Below are positions 43,597 through 51,318 of a stretch of 64,000 nucleotides of DNA, in pieces. Numbering within the stretch: the stretch's first letter is position 1; every line of letters starts with the position of its first letter. The translations under genes were made by a program, and so were the position numbers. The stretch is from an uncultured Eubacteriaceae bacterium (GTDB lineage: Bacteria; Bacillota; Clostridia; Lachnospirales; CAG-274), in assembly GCA_947167715.1 (NCBI GenBank), contig CAMVJD010000009.1, positions 20,152-84,151 of the forward strand, read 5' to 3'. A model generated the notes under the pieces. That model made no database searches. It had not been told where the DNA came from and saw only the letters and a program-made list of their open reading frames with translations.

Positions 43597-43971
43597 ATGG
43601 CATGTTTTATTGTACCTGCAACGGAGGCTGTTGTAACAACGGCTGTTAAAGCAGCAGCGGACAAAAAATCAAAAAAAACATCAAAGGAGATAACAAATCC
43701 CTTTGTTAAAAGAATGGACTGGCTTAACAATATGCTTTGGGGCGGCAGCGCGCTGCTTGCTTTTGAGCATGTATGGCATGGTGAGGTAACACCTTGGTTT
43801 CCGTTTTTAACAAATGCCGCAAATGCCGCAGACCGTGCGGAAATGTTCAGGGAAATGGCTACCTCGGGCGTAGGAATGGCGGTTTTGGTAACGGCCGTAT
43901 GGGCTGTTATGGCAGCTGCCGCAAATTATTTGGAAAAATCTGCGGTATTGAAGGGAGAGAACAGTAAATGA
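43597..43971 (+). CDS. Small membrane protein, first of a pair
   Basis: 124 residues from the ATG 9 nt after TAGGAGG; a GTG six bases earlier would be too close to it. Sequence order: N-terminal segment ACFIVPATEAVVTTAVKAAA, a Lys-rich cytosolic loop (DKKSKKTSKEITN), then VKRMDWLNNMLWGGSALLAFEHVWHGEVTPWFPF and a C-terminal membrane helix (SGVGMAVLVTAVWAVMAAAANYL). No catalytic motif. Its stop overlaps the next start in ATGA, so the two proteins are made together and probably form a complex. From memory similar pairs occur in Clostridia without a known role. Confidence 0.7.
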   Translation: MACFIVPATEAVVTTAVKAAADKKSKKTSKEITNPFVKRMDWLNNMLWGGSALLAFEHVWHGEVTPWFPFLTNAANAADRAEMFREMATSGVGMAVLVTAVWAVMAAAANYLEKSAVLKGENSK

Positions 43972-44279
43972 CATTGCTTATAACTGTCTTGGCGGCTGTA
44001 ATATCTACGGTTTTATGGTATGTATTGGCCGAAAACAAAATGAAAATAGGTACGCTTGCACTTATGTACTGGGGTGCATCACTTATGTGGCTTGTTGATG
44101 CTGTGGCGGAATATATAGAGCTTGGTGCCGAATTTTTCACTCCCGCAGCTGCAGATGCGGCAAACGATGCTTTCCTTGGGGCTTGCGTGGTTTGCTTCGG
44201 CCTTGTTATCTGGCTTGTGATGCTGCTGTTAAAAGACCCGGAGGGCAGGATAAGGGCAGCCCTTGTAAATAAAAACTGA
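43968..44279 (+). CDS. Small membrane protein, second of the pair
   Basis: 103 residues with three likely membrane helices: LLITVLAAVISTVLWYVLA, IGTLALMYWGASLMWLVDAVAEYI and AFLGACVVCFGLVIWLVMLLL, ending in a short basic tail (KDPEGRIRAALVNKN). Its ATG overlaps the stop of the preceding gene in ATGA. Between helices 2 and 3 lies an acidic, Ala-rich loop. No family recognised. A strong terminator begins 7 bp after its stop. Confidence 0.7.
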   Translation: MTLLITVLAAVISTVLWYVLAENKMKIGTLALMYWGASLMWLVDAVAEYIELGAEFFTPAAADAANDAFLGACVVCFGLVIWLVMLLLKDPEGRIRAALVNKN

Positions 44280-44286
44280 TTTTATG

Positions 44287-44312
44287 GGCGGCTTGAAAAG
44301 GCCGCCTTTTTT
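44287..44312 (+). terminator. Terminator directly ahead of the larC ribosome binding site
   Basis: GGCGGC (44287-44292) and GCCGCC (44301-44306) flank an 8-nt loop, followed by TTTTTT. The T-run is immediately followed by AAGGAG, the larC site, so a terminator and a start signal abut. Confidence 0.88.
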
Positions 44313-44323
44313 AAGGAGAATAT

Positions 44324-45514
44324 ATGAAAACACTTTTTATTGAATGTGGTTCGGGCGCCGCGGGAGATATGCTTATGTCTGCGCTGCTGGAACTTCATCC
44401 GCAGCCCGATGATATCATAAAACGGTTGAATGCTCTTATACCGAATGTAAATATAAAAAAAGAAACGACAGAACAAAACGGCATAAAAGCTACGCATATC
44501 CGCGTTATCGTAAACGGAGCGGAAGAAAGCGATGCCGTGCATAGTCACGATGGCGCACATAGCCATTCGGAACACGGACACAGGCATTTGCTTAAGGATA
44601 TAAACGCACTTATAAACAGCCTTTCCATAGACGAAAAGGTAAAAAGTGACGCGCTTGCGGTCTATTCGCTGCTTGCCGGGGCGGAAGCAAGGGTACACGG
44701 CACGGACATGGACAATATTCATTTTCATGAGGTCGGGACTCTGGATGCCGTTTGCGACATAGTGGGCGTATGTATGCTTTTTAACGAGATAGGAATAGAA
44801 AATATTATGGCCTCGCCCGTGAATACCGGCGGCGGCTTTGTTAGCTGCGCACATGGTATTTTGCCTGTCCCGGCTCCGGCTACCGTGCAGCTGTTGTCGG
44901 GACTGCCGTTTTACTCCGAGGGAAACGAGGGGGAAAAATGCACCCCTACGGGAGCGGCGCTTTTAAAGTATTTTGTAAAAAAATTTGGCGATATGCCGGT
45001 ATTAACGCTTAAAAAAGTCGGGATGGGCGCGGGAACAAAAAAATTTAAGTCCGCAAATATACTGCGTATTTTTATGGGCGAAACGGATGATACTGAAGAG
45101 TATATATACGAAATTTGCTGTAATATTGACGATATGACGGGTGAGGATATCGCTTTTGCCTGCGACAGGCTGTTTGAAGCCGGAGCCAAGGATGTTTTTA
45201 CGTCTGCCGTATATATGAAAAAAGGCCGTCCCGCACAGCTTTTGACCTGCATTGCGGCCGAGGAAGAAAGGGCGGATGTAATAAAGGCAATTTTTAAATA
45301 TACCTCAACTATCGGCATAAGAGAACGTAAATGCAAAAGATATCTGATGGAGAGGTTTGAAGAAAAGAAAAATACCGCTTACGGAGACATAAATTTTAAG
45401 ATATCACGCGGATTCGGTACAAAAAAAACAAAACCGGAATTTGAGGATATCAAAAATGCGGCGCTTAATAACGGCCTTTCTCCCGATGAAATAAGGAGGG
45501 AGATAAATAAATGA
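44324..45514 (+). CDS. larC: LarC, nickel insertase for the nickel-pincer cofactor
   Basis: 396 residues. LarC uses CTP to insert nickel into the pyridinium bis-thiocarboxylate made by LarB and LarE, giving the cofactor of lactate racemase and related enzymes. The N-terminus LFIECGSGAAGDMLMSALLEL matches the family. A His-rich stretch (AVHSHDGAHSHSEHGHRH, about 72-89) is the expected nickel-handling region. Further family blocks: NIHFHEVGTLDAVCDIVG, SPVNTGGGFVSCAHGILPVPAPATVQLL, CTPTGAALLKYF and CCNIDDMTGEDIAFACDRLFEAGAKDVF. Unlike lactobacilli, where larC needs a ribosomal frameshift, it is one continuous reading frame. No larA, larB or larE is in the window. Its stop overlaps the next gene in ATGA. 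Confidence 0.9.
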   Translation: MKTLFIECGSGAAGDMLMSALLELHPQPDDIIKRLNALIPNVNIKKETTEQNGIKATHIRVIVNGAEESDAVHSHDGAHSHSEHGHRHLLKDINALINSLSIDEKVKSDALAVYSLLAGAEARVHGTDMDNIHFHEVGTLDAVCDIVGVCMLFNEIGIENIMASPVNTGGGFVSCAHGILPVPAPATVQLLSGLPFYSEGNEGEKCTPTGAALLKYFVKKFGDMPVLTLKKVGMGAGTKKFKSANILRIFMGETDDTEEYIYEICCNIDDMTGEDIAFACDRLFEAGAKDVFTSAVYMKKGRPAQLLTCIAAEEERADVIKAIFKYTSTIGIRERKCKRYLMERFEEKKNTAYGDINFKISRGFGTKKTKPEFEDIKNAALNNGLSPDEIRREINK

Positions 45515-46380
45515 ACAGGTCCGTACAAAGGCAAAAGGCTATTGTATATATTATTTGCTCCGCTTTTTGCTTTGCGCTGATGAATTGCTTTGTACGCCTT
45601 TCCGGGGATATCCCGACAATGCAAAAAAGTTTTTTCCGTAATTTTATCGCCTTTCTGATAGCGCTTTTTGTCCTTATAAAAAGCGGAGAAAGGCAAAGAC
45701 CGAGGCTCAATGATCTGCCGTATCTTTTGGTGCGTTCAACGGCCGGTACGATCGGCATTTTGGGCAATTTTTATGCTGTTGACAAAATGGCATCCATTTC
45801 GGATGCATCCATGCTAAATAAAATGGCTCCGTTTTTTACAATAGTATTTTCATTTTTGATACTAAAGGAAAAACCGCGGCTGTTTCAGGCGTTTTGCGTT
45901 GCGGCGGCGTTTTTCGGCAGCTTGTTTATAATAAAGCCTTCGCTTGATTTCAGCCGCTTTTTTCCCGCGCTTATGGGGCTGTGCGGCGGCATTGGCGCAG
46001 GCCTTGCGTATACATTTGTGCGCATACTGTCGGGTCGGGGCGTCAAAGGCTGCTGGATAGTGCTGTTTTTTTCGGCCTTTTCATGTCTGTCGGTGCTTCC
46101 GGTATTGGTGTTTTCCTACACCCCCATGAGCTTGAAACAAACCGCTTTTTTACTGCTGGCGGGAGTCTCGGCTGCAGGCGGGCAGTTTTCCGTCACGGCG
46201 GCGTATTCCAATGCGCCCGCAAAGGAAATATCTATTTTTGACTATTCACAGATCATTTTTGCGGCTGTGCTTGGCTTTTTTATTTTTGGACAGATACCCG
46301 ATATATACAGCTTTTTAGGCTATATAATTGTCTGCGGTGCTTCGGCGGCAATGTTTTTTTACAACAGAAAATATGTGTAA
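45511..46380 (+). CDS. EamA-family (DMT superfamily) transporter
   Basis: 289 residues, ten predicted membrane helices in two EamA repeats: the first includes AIVYIICSAFCFALMNCFVRLSG and MASISDASMLNKMAPFFTIVFSFLILKEKP, the second LMGLCGGIGAGLAYTFVRIL and EISIFDYSQIIFAAVLGFFIFGQIPD. DMT carriers export or import small metabolites such as amino acids or nucleotide-type compounds; the substrate is unknown. Start overlaps the larC stop (ATGA), so both are translated from one message. Whether it relates to nickel or lactate is not shown by the sequence. Confidence 0.87.
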   Translation: MNRSVQRQKAIVYIICSAFCFALMNCFVRLSGDIPTMQKSFFRNFIAFLIALFVLIKSGERQRPRLNDLPYLLVRSTAGTIGILGNFYAVDKMASISDASMLNKMAPFFTIVFSFLILKEKPRLFQAFCVAAAFFGSLFIIKPSLDFSRFFPALMGLCGGIGAGLAYTFVRILSGRGVKGCWIVLFFSAFSCLSVLPVLVFSYTPMSLKQTAFLLLAGVSAAGGQFSVTAAYSNAPAKEISIFDYSQIIFAAVLGFFIFGQIPDIYSFLGYIIVCGASAAMFFYNRKYV

Positions 46381-46432
46381 AGCTTGACCGAAGATATCAT
46401 GCGGCAAACAATTTTTTTTAAATGCAAATATC

Positions 46433-46489
46433 CGCGAAAAAAAGAAAGCTGCCGTAAATAGCGCTTAAACCCTGCTATTTGCGACAGCT
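46433..46489 (-). terminator. Terminator of the cold-shock gene
   Basis: AGCTGCCGTAAATAGC (46447-46462) pairs with GCTATTTGCGACAGCT (46474-46489) with two mismatches. On the minus strand a T-run follows (A-run at 46437-46443). Confidence 0.75.
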
Positions 46490-46537
46490 TGACTTGCTTA
46501 AAATATTGCTTAAACCAAAATATATTGTAAAAGTTTA

Positions 46538-46738
46538 TTATAAGCGAACAACATTGGCAGCCATTTTGCCCTTGGGGCCGTCTACCACTTCAAATTCAAC
46601 GCTCTGGCCTTCTTCAAGAGTTTTGTAGCCTTCGGAATTGATAGCGGAAAAATGTACAAAAACATCATCGCCGCCCTCTACCGTGATAAAGCCAAAGCCC
46701 TTATCGGCATTGAACCATTTTACTGTGCCTTGTGTCAT
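46538..46738 (-). CDS. Cold-shock protein (CspA family)
   Basis: 66 residues, the whole protein being one cold-shock OB fold. RNP1 is KGFGFITV and RNP2 is VFVHFSAI; the start is [14 protein letters not shown]. It binds single-stranded RNA and DNA and melts secondary structure. Chosen start is the ATG 8 nt after AGGAGG; a TTG immediately before it is less likely. It has its own sigma-A promoter 60 bp upstream, a leader of about 50 nt and a terminator. Confidence 0.96.
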   Translation of the reverse strand: MTQGTVKWFNADKGFGFITVEGGDDVFVHFSAINSEGYKTLEEGQSVEFEVVDGPKGKMAANVVRL

Positions 46739-46798
46739 CAAAACTTCCTCCTAAATAATAAAAATAGCGATATTTCTTATGTAAATATCTCTTATCTA

Positions 46799-46827
46799 AA
46801 AATAACATATTTTCCACAAATTGTCAA
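46799..46827 (-). promoter_or_regulatory. Promoter of the cold-shock gene
   Basis: On the minus strand TTGACA (46822-46827), 17-nt spacer, TATTTT (46799-46804). The region 46739-47235 holds no protein gene, only this promoter, a candidate sRNA, a long hairpin and the promoter for the rightward operon. Confidence 0.7.
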
Positions 46828-46846
46828 ACACTTTTTTAAGCAATAT

Positions 46847-46874
46847 TTGACAAAAAACGCCATAAATACATAGT
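46847..46874 (+). promoter_or_regulatory. Promoter of the candidate small RNA
   Basis: TTGACA (46847-46852), 16-nt spacer, CATAGT (46869-46874), divergent from the cold-shock promoter. Confidence 0.4.
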
Positions 46875-46880
46875 TTACAT

Positions 46881-46952
46881 ATAAAAAAAACGAGTGTAAT
46901 GGGTTAAAATGCTCGCTTTGGGGAAATAATAATTATTTGAGTTTTCCTTTTT
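46881..46952 (+). ncRNA. Candidate small RNA (about 70 nt) with intrinsic terminator
   Basis: Behind a plausible promoter lies a short region without an ORF that can fold into CGAG(T)...GCTCG (46891-46916) and then GGGGAAA...TTTTCC followed by eight T (about 46919-46957), an intrinsic terminator. No protein gene in this orientation lies upstream to be terminated, which supports an independent transcript. Confidence 0.4.
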
Positions 46953-46986
46953 TTTGTGATTTTTATTTGACGGAATAGGGAAAAAA

Positions 46987-47054
46987 GCAAAAACGCAAAT
47001 GATCTTCCTTTAGAGCGGATGTACGCTCACAGGAAGAAATATTTGCATTTTTGC
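46987..47054. other. Long three-segment hairpin
   Basis: Outer stem of 14 bp with one mismatch (46987-47000 with 47041-47054), middle CTTCCT / AGGAAG (47004-47009, 47031-47036), inner GAGCG / CGCTC (47013-47017, 47023-47027), loop GATGT. It is symmetrical enough to act as DNA or RNA on either strand. It has no terminator T-run directly after it. Confidence 0.6.
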
Positions 47055-47121
47055 CGCGTAAGATAATTCCTGCGATACATTTTCCGAAAAACGCAAGAGG
47101 GGACTCTAAAATAAATTAATA

Positions 47122-47150
47122 TTGACTCCGCACTTTTTTAATGATATCAT
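47122..47150 (+). promoter_or_regulatory. Promoter of the NifX-like operon
   Basis: TTGACT (47122-47127), 17-nt spacer, TATCAT (47145-47150). An AT palindrome ATTAATTAAT (47151-47160) lies just after the -10 and may be an operator. Confidence 0.6.
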
Positions 47151-47235
47151 ATTAATTAATGTAAACTTCAAAAATATTTTGGCGTTTACGATATAACGGA
47201 GTTTAAAAATATTATTAATGAAAGGAAATAATAAT

Positions 47236-47628
47236 ATGAAAATTGCGGTAACTTATGAAAACGGAAATATTTTTCAGCATTTTGGTCATACCGAAAAATT
47301 TAAAGTTTATGATATAGCCGACGGCAAGATAGTAAATGAACAGATAGTGGACACAAACGGACAGGGACATGGCGCGCTTGCGGGCTTTTTGCAAAATGTC
47401 AAGGCGGATATGCTTATCTGCGGCGGTATTGGCGGCGGCGCACAAATGGCTATGGCAGAAGCGGGCATAAAGCTTTTTGCCGGCAATCAAGGCTCGGCGG
47501 ACGATGCGGTTAAAAAATATCTTGCGGGTGAGTTGGTACAGATAACAAACGCCACATGCGATCATCACGATCATGAGCATCATGACCACGGCGAGGGTCA
47601 TTCCTGCGGCGGTCACTGCCATAACTGA
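47236..47628 (+). CDS. NifX/NifB C-terminal-like metal cluster-binding protein with His-rich tail
   Basis: 130 residues from the ATG behind AAAGGA (MKIAVTYENGNIFQHFGHTEKFKVYDI). Residues 1-105 are the dinitrogenase iron-molybdenum cofactor binding domain (IFQHFGHTEKFKVY, MLICGGIGGGAQMAMAEAGIKLFAG). The tail (about 108-130) is dense in metal ligands: CDHHDHEHHDHGEGHSCGGHCHN. In anaerobes without nitrogenase such proteins are thought to carry Fe-S or Mo-Fe-S clusters. It is first in an operon with a C_GCAxxG_C_C protein and an MBL-fold hydrolase, a common companion set. Confidence 0.87.
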   Translation: MKIAVTYENGNIFQHFGHTEKFKVYDIADGKIVNEQIVDTNGQGHGALAGFLQNVKADMLICGGIGGGAQMAMAEAGIKLFAGNQGSADDAVKKYLAGELVQITNATCDHHDHEHHDHGEGHSCGGHCHN

Positions 47629-47644
47629 AAAGGAGCAAACCTAT

Positions 47645-48025
47645 ATGAGTAAAAGAGAAAATGCCGTTGAATACAAGCATAAAGGTTTTAACTGCTGTCA
47701 GGCTGTTCTGGCGGCATATAAGGATGAGCTTGGCATCAGCGAGGAAATGACAAAAAAACTGGGTGCGGGCTTTGGCGCAGGTATGGGCGGCATGGAGGGT
47801 ACCTGCGGCGCACTTTGCGGGGCCGAAATGGTAATGGGCCTTACCGAATACAATGGTACATCGGTCATGGGCAAGGCAAAAAATATGCATTCCTCGTTTA
47901 AAACTAAATGCGGGGCTACCATTTGCCGCGAATTAAAAACCTTGACCGACGGTAAACCGCTTTGCAGCTGTGACGACTGCGTAAGAAATGCAGTTGATAT
48001 AGTAGAGGAAAACTTACAGAGGTGA
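47645..48025 (+). CDS. C_GCAxxG_C_C family redox protein
   Basis: 126 residues from the ATG (MSKRENAVEYKHKGFNCCQAVLAAY) behind AAAAGGAG. The family signature is seen as FNCCQAVL, GMEGTCGALCGAEMVMG and KCGATICRELKTLTDG, with a terminal CSCDDCV cluster, so eight or more Cys could hold an Fe-S cluster or redox disulfides. Family members accompany redox and metal-cluster genes; a precise reaction is unknown. It sits 16 bp after the NifX-like gene and 4 bp before the MBL gene. Confidence 0.87.
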   Translation: MSKRENAVEYKHKGFNCCQAVLAAYKDELGISEEMTKKLGAGFGAGMGGMEGTCGALCGAEMVMGLTEYNGTSVMGKAKNMHSSFKTKCGATICRELKTLTDGKPLCSCDDCVRNAVDIVEENLQR

Positions 48026-48029
48026 TAAT

Positions 48030-48872
48030 GTGAAGATCACTGCACTTATGGAGAACACGCAGGGTGCGGAGTGCTGTACACCCGCGCACGGGCTCTCCTT
48101 TTATATTGAGACCCAAAGGCATAGGCTTCTTATGGATGCGGGACCGTCGGGGCTGACGGCAGAAAATGCCAAAAAGCTTGGTATCGACCTTTCGGCGGTG
48201 GATATCGCTGTTTTAAGTCACGGCCATTATGACCATGCAAACGGCTTTGCGGAATTTTTAAAGATCAACCGAAAAGCCAAAATATATTTGCAAAAAACTG
48301 CCGTTAACGGCTATTATGCGGTCGATGACGGCAAACCGCGGTATATAGGCATGGATGAAAGGGTAAAGTCAAGCGAAAGGCTTGTACTTGTTGACGGCAA
48401 TTATAAAATAGACAGCGAATTGTCACTTTTTTCCGGAATACACGGCCGAAGAGCGTTTCCGTTTACCAACAAGCGGCTTTTTAAGGACGAAAACGGCAGG
48501 CTTGTAAACGACGATTTTGCACACGAGCAATGTATGGTTTTGATGCATGACGGCAAAACCGTAATGTTTTCGGGCTGTGCGCATAACGGCGTTTTAAATG
48601 CGCTGGACAGATATGCCGAGGTTTACGGCACAGAGCCTGACTATGTGATAAGCGGTTTTCATCTTTCAAAGAAAACCGACTATACAGACGAGGATATCTT
48701 AAATATAAAGCTTACCGCACAGGCAATGAAAAAATATAACACCCGTTTTATTACCTGCCATTGTACGGGAGAATACGCCTTAGGCATAATGAAAAAAATA
48801 CTCGGCGATCGGCTTGACCGTATATGCTGCGGCGAGGAAATACAAATTCTGCAAAATCTACAAAAAAAATAA
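48030..48872 (+). CDS. Metallo-beta-lactamase fold hydrolase
   Basis: 280 residues, beginning at a GTG (VKITALMENTQGAECCTPAHGLSFYIE) behind AGAGGTGA, 4 bp after the preceding stop. The metal motif is LSHGHYDHANG (His64, His66, Asp68, His69), with later ligands in MFSGCAHNGVLN and the C-terminal TCHCTGEYA. This arrangement matches the group labelled dihydropterin-aminobenzene phosphate synthase-like (from archaeal homologs), which is common next to NifX-like and Mrp-type proteins. The true substrate here is unknown. Last gene of its operon. Confidence 0.87.
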   Translation: MKITALMENTQGAECCTPAHGLSFYIETQRHRLLMDAGPSGLTAENAKKLGIDLSAVDIAVLSHGHYDHANGFAEFLKINRKAKIYLQKTAVNGYYAVDDGKPRYIGMDERVKSSERLVLVDGNYKIDSELSLFSGIHGRRAFPFTNKRLFKDENGRLVNDDFAHEQCMVLMHDGKTVMFSGCAHNGVLNALDRYAEVYGTEPDYVISGFHLSKKTDYTDEDILNIKLTAQAMKKYNTRFITCHCTGEYALGIMKKILGDRLDRICCGEEIQILQNLQKK

Positions 48873-48904
48873 TAAAAATATTTTTAATTAGTTAAAAAAA
48901 ATAA

Positions 48905-49020
48905 TTGTATATTGTTTTTTTTTGTAGTATAATAAGTATGGTTTTTTACGCATTGATCTCGGCTGCGGCCAAATATCGTTGACAACGGCCGGATCGGAGG
49001 AAAGCAAAGGTACGCTTTGC
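48905..49020 (+). promoter_or_regulatory. Promoter and structured leader of nfnAB
   Basis: TTGTAT (48905-48910), 17-nt spacer and TATAAT (48928-48933). The roughly 100-nt leader is GC-rich, with a CGGCC...GGCCG pairing (48966-48990 area) and a hairpin GCAAAG-gtacg-CTTTGC (49004-49020) just ahead of AGGAGG. Confidence 0.6.
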
Positions 49021-49038
49021 ACACAGGAGGATTGAAAA

Positions 49039-49929
49039 ATGTATAAAATCGTAAAAAAACGTATGTTGACGGATACGATATACCTTATGGATATCGAAGC
49101 ACCAAGGGTTGCCAAATCGGCGCTGCCCGGTCAGTTCATCATCATCAAGACCACTGATAAGGGTGAAAGAATACCGCTTACTGTCTGTGATTATGACAGA
49201 GAAGCGGGCACTGTAACTATAGTTGCTCAGGCTGTAGGCAAGTCCACTATGGAGCTTATGGGCTTTGAGGAGGGTGAGTGTGTTGCGGACTTTGTGGGTC
49301 CTCTCGGCCGTCCCTCGGACCTTTGCGAGTTGAGTGACGAGGAGCTTGCAAAGAAAAAAATAATCTTTGTTGCGGGCGGCGTAGGCACCGCACCCGTATA
49401 TCCGCAGGTAAAATATCTTAAGGAGCGCGGCTTTGGCGCAGATGTTATCATCGGTGCAAGGACAAAGGACCTTCTTATCCTGGAGGACGAGGTAAAGGCA
49501 GTTGCACAAAACCTTTATGTTTCGACGGACGACGGCTCCTACGGCTTCCACGGCGTTGGCTCAAAGCTTCTTGAAAAGCTTATCAACGAGGACGGCAAGC
49601 AGTACAACCATGCTGTTGTTATCGGTCCTATGATAATGATGAAGTTTACATCAATGACAACAAAGGCACTTGGTATACCTACAATTGTCAGCCTTAACCC
49701 CATTATGGTAGACGGCACGGGCATGTGCGGCGCCTGTCGTGTGACTGTCGGCGGCGAGGTTAAATTTGCCTGCGTTGACGGCCCCGAGTTTGACGGACAT
49801 CTGGTAGATTACGACCAGGCTATGCGCAGAAGTGCTATGTACAAAACAGAAGAGGGCCGTGCTAAATTAAAGTTTGAAGAAGGCAGCACACATAAAAACG
49901 GTGGCTGCGGCTGCGGAGGTGACAAATAA
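49039..49929 (+). CDS. nfnA: NfnA-type ferredoxin:NADP+ oxidoreductase small subunit
   Basis: 296 residues. An FAD-binding domain (about 1-100: PGQFIIIKTTDKGERIPLTVCDYD) is followed by an NAD(P)-binding domain (IIFVAGGVGTAPVYPQVKYL) and a C-terminal 2Fe-2S site (MVDGTGMCGACRVTVGGEVKFACVDGPEF). In the NfnAB complex this subunit exchanges electrons with NADH, while NfnB handles ferredoxin and NADP+; together they couple ferredoxin and NADH oxidation to NADP+ reduction. ATG behind AGGAGG. The stop overlaps the nfnB start by one base. Alone it could be read as a dihydroorotate or sulfide dehydrogenase subunit, but the fused neighbourhood favours NfnA. Confidence 0.88.
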   Translation: MYKIVKKRMLTDTIYLMDIEAPRVAKSALPGQFIIIKTTDKGERIPLTVCDYDREAGTVTIVAQAVGKSTMELMGFEEGECVADFVGPLGRPSDLCELSDEELAKKKIIFVAGGVGTAPVYPQVKYLKERGFGADVIIGARTKDLLILEDEVKAVAQNLYVSTDDGSYGFHGVGSKLLEKLINEDGKQYNHAVVIGPMIMMKFTSMTTKALGIPTIVSLNPIMVDGTGMCGACRVTVGGEVKFACVDGPEFDGHLVDYDQAMRRSAMYKTEEGRAKLKFEEGSTHKNGGCGCGGDK

Positions 49930-51317
49930 TGGCTGACAGAATGCATAAGGTACCCGTAAGGGAGCAGGATGCCAAGGTAAGGGCAACAAATTTTGACGAG
50001 GTATGCTTGGGCTACAACGCAGAGGAGGCCGTTGAGGAAGCCAACCGCTGTCTTAACTGCAAAAATCCCCAGTGTGTAAAGGGCTGCCCCGTAGGTATAG
50101 ATATCCCCGGCTTTATTAGCCATATTAAAGAAAGCGATTTTGAGGGCGCTGCAAAGACTATTGCAAAGTACAGCGCTTTGCCCGCTGTCTGCGGACGTGT
50201 TTGTCCCCAGGAAAATCAGTGCGAGGGCAAATGTGTTTTAGGCATCAAGGGCGAGCCCGTTTCTATAGGCAAGCTTGAAAGATTTACCGCCGACAATGCG
50301 CGTGAGCAGGGCATCGACCTGACGGAAAAGGAAGCATCAAACGGCAAAAAGGTAGCTGTTATAGGTGCGGGCCCCGCAGGCCTTACCTGTGCCGGCGACC
50401 TTGCCAAAAAGGGCTATGACGTAACTATCTTTGAGGCTCTTCACAAGGCAGGCGGCGTGCTTGAATACGGTATACCCGAATTCCGTCTTCCCAAGGAAAA
50501 GGTAGTTAAGGCCGAGGTCGAAAATATCAAAAAGCTTGGCGTTAAGATAGAAACAAACGTAATTATCGGCAGAACGATAACCATAGACCAGCTTTTTGAC
50601 GAAGAGGGCTTTGAGGCCGTATTTATCGGCAGCGGTGCAGGTCTTCCCAAGTTTATGGGTATCCCCGGCGAGCAGGCTAACGGCGTGCTTTCCGCAAACG
50701 AGTTCCTTACAAGAGTAAACCTTATGAAGGCCTTTGACGAGGATTACGATACACCCGTTAAGATAGGCAAAAAGGTAGCTGTTATCGGCGGCGGCAACGT
50801 TGCTATGGATGCCGCAAGAACGGCATTAAGACTTGGCAGCGAAAGCCATATCGTTTACAGACGTGCGCTTGAACAGCTCCCCGCGCGTGTTGAAGAGGTT
50901 CATCACGCTATGGAAGAGGGCATCGTATTTGACCTGCTTACAAACCCCACCGAGATTTTAGTTGACGAAAACGGCTGGGTAAAGGGTATGAAGTGCGTTA
51001 AAATGGAGCTTGGCGAGCCCGACGAAAGCGGCAGAAGAAGCCCCGTTGTTATCGAGGGCAGCGACTTTGTAATGGATGTAGATACCGTTATAATGAGTCT
51101 GGGTACTTCGCCTAACCCGCTTATCAGCAGCAATACACCCGGTCTTGAAACAAACAAGCGCAGATGTATAGTTGCCGAGGAGGAAACGGGCAAAACAAGC
51201 CGCGAGGCTGTTTACGCAGGCGGCGATGCCGTTACGGGCGCAGCTACCGTTATCCTTGCAATGGGCGCAGGCAAAAAGGCCGCAGCGGCTATTGACGAGT
51301 ATTTAAGCAATAAATAA
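49929..51317 (+). CDS. nfnB: NfnB-type ferredoxin:NADP+ oxidoreductase large subunit (GltA/GltD-like)
   Basis: 462 residues. The N-terminal Fe-S region reads CLNCKNPQCVKGCPVGIDIPGF and CGRVCPQENQCEGKC, holding two 4Fe-4S clusters. Two Rossmann motifs follow: VAVIGAGPAGLTCAGDLAKKGYDVTIFEA (FAD) and VAVIGGGNVAMDAARTALRLGS (NADPH), ending YAGGDAVTGAATVILAMGAGKKAA. It resembles the glutamate synthase small subunit, for which it is often mistaken, but no large subunit is present and nfnA precedes it with a one-base overlap. Role: bifurcating or confurcating electrons between NADPH, ferredoxin and NADH. Confidence 0.9.
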   Translation: MADRMHKVPVREQDAKVRATNFDEVCLGYNAEEAVEEANRCLNCKNPQCVKGCPVGIDIPGFISHIKESDFEGAAKTIAKYSALPAVCGRVCPQENQCEGKCVLGIKGEPVSIGKLERFTADNAREQGIDLTEKEASNGKKVAVIGAGPAGLTCAGDLAKKGYDVTIFEALHKAGGVLEYGIPEFRLPKEKVVKAEVENIKKLGVKIETNVIIGRTITIDQLFDEEGFEAVFIGSGAGLPKFMGIPGEQANGVLSANEFLTRVNLMKAFDEDYDTPVKIGKKVAVIGGGNVAMDAARTALRLGSESHIVYRRALEQLPARVEEVHHAMEEGIVFDLLTNPTEILVDENGWVKGMKCVKMELGEPDESGRRSPVVIEGSDFVMDVDTVIMSLGTSPNPLISSNTPGLETNKRRCIVAEEETGKTSREAVYAGGDAVTGAATVILAMGAGKKAAAAIDEYLSNK

Positions 51318-51318
51318 T

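Noticed and set aside
44324..45514. Programmed frameshift in larC
   Set aside because: The gene is one uninterrupted frame through both halves, so no frameshift is needed here.
49929..51317. Glutamate synthase small subunit
   Set aside because: No large subunit gene is adjacent, and the one-base overlap with an NfnA-type gene fits NfnB better.
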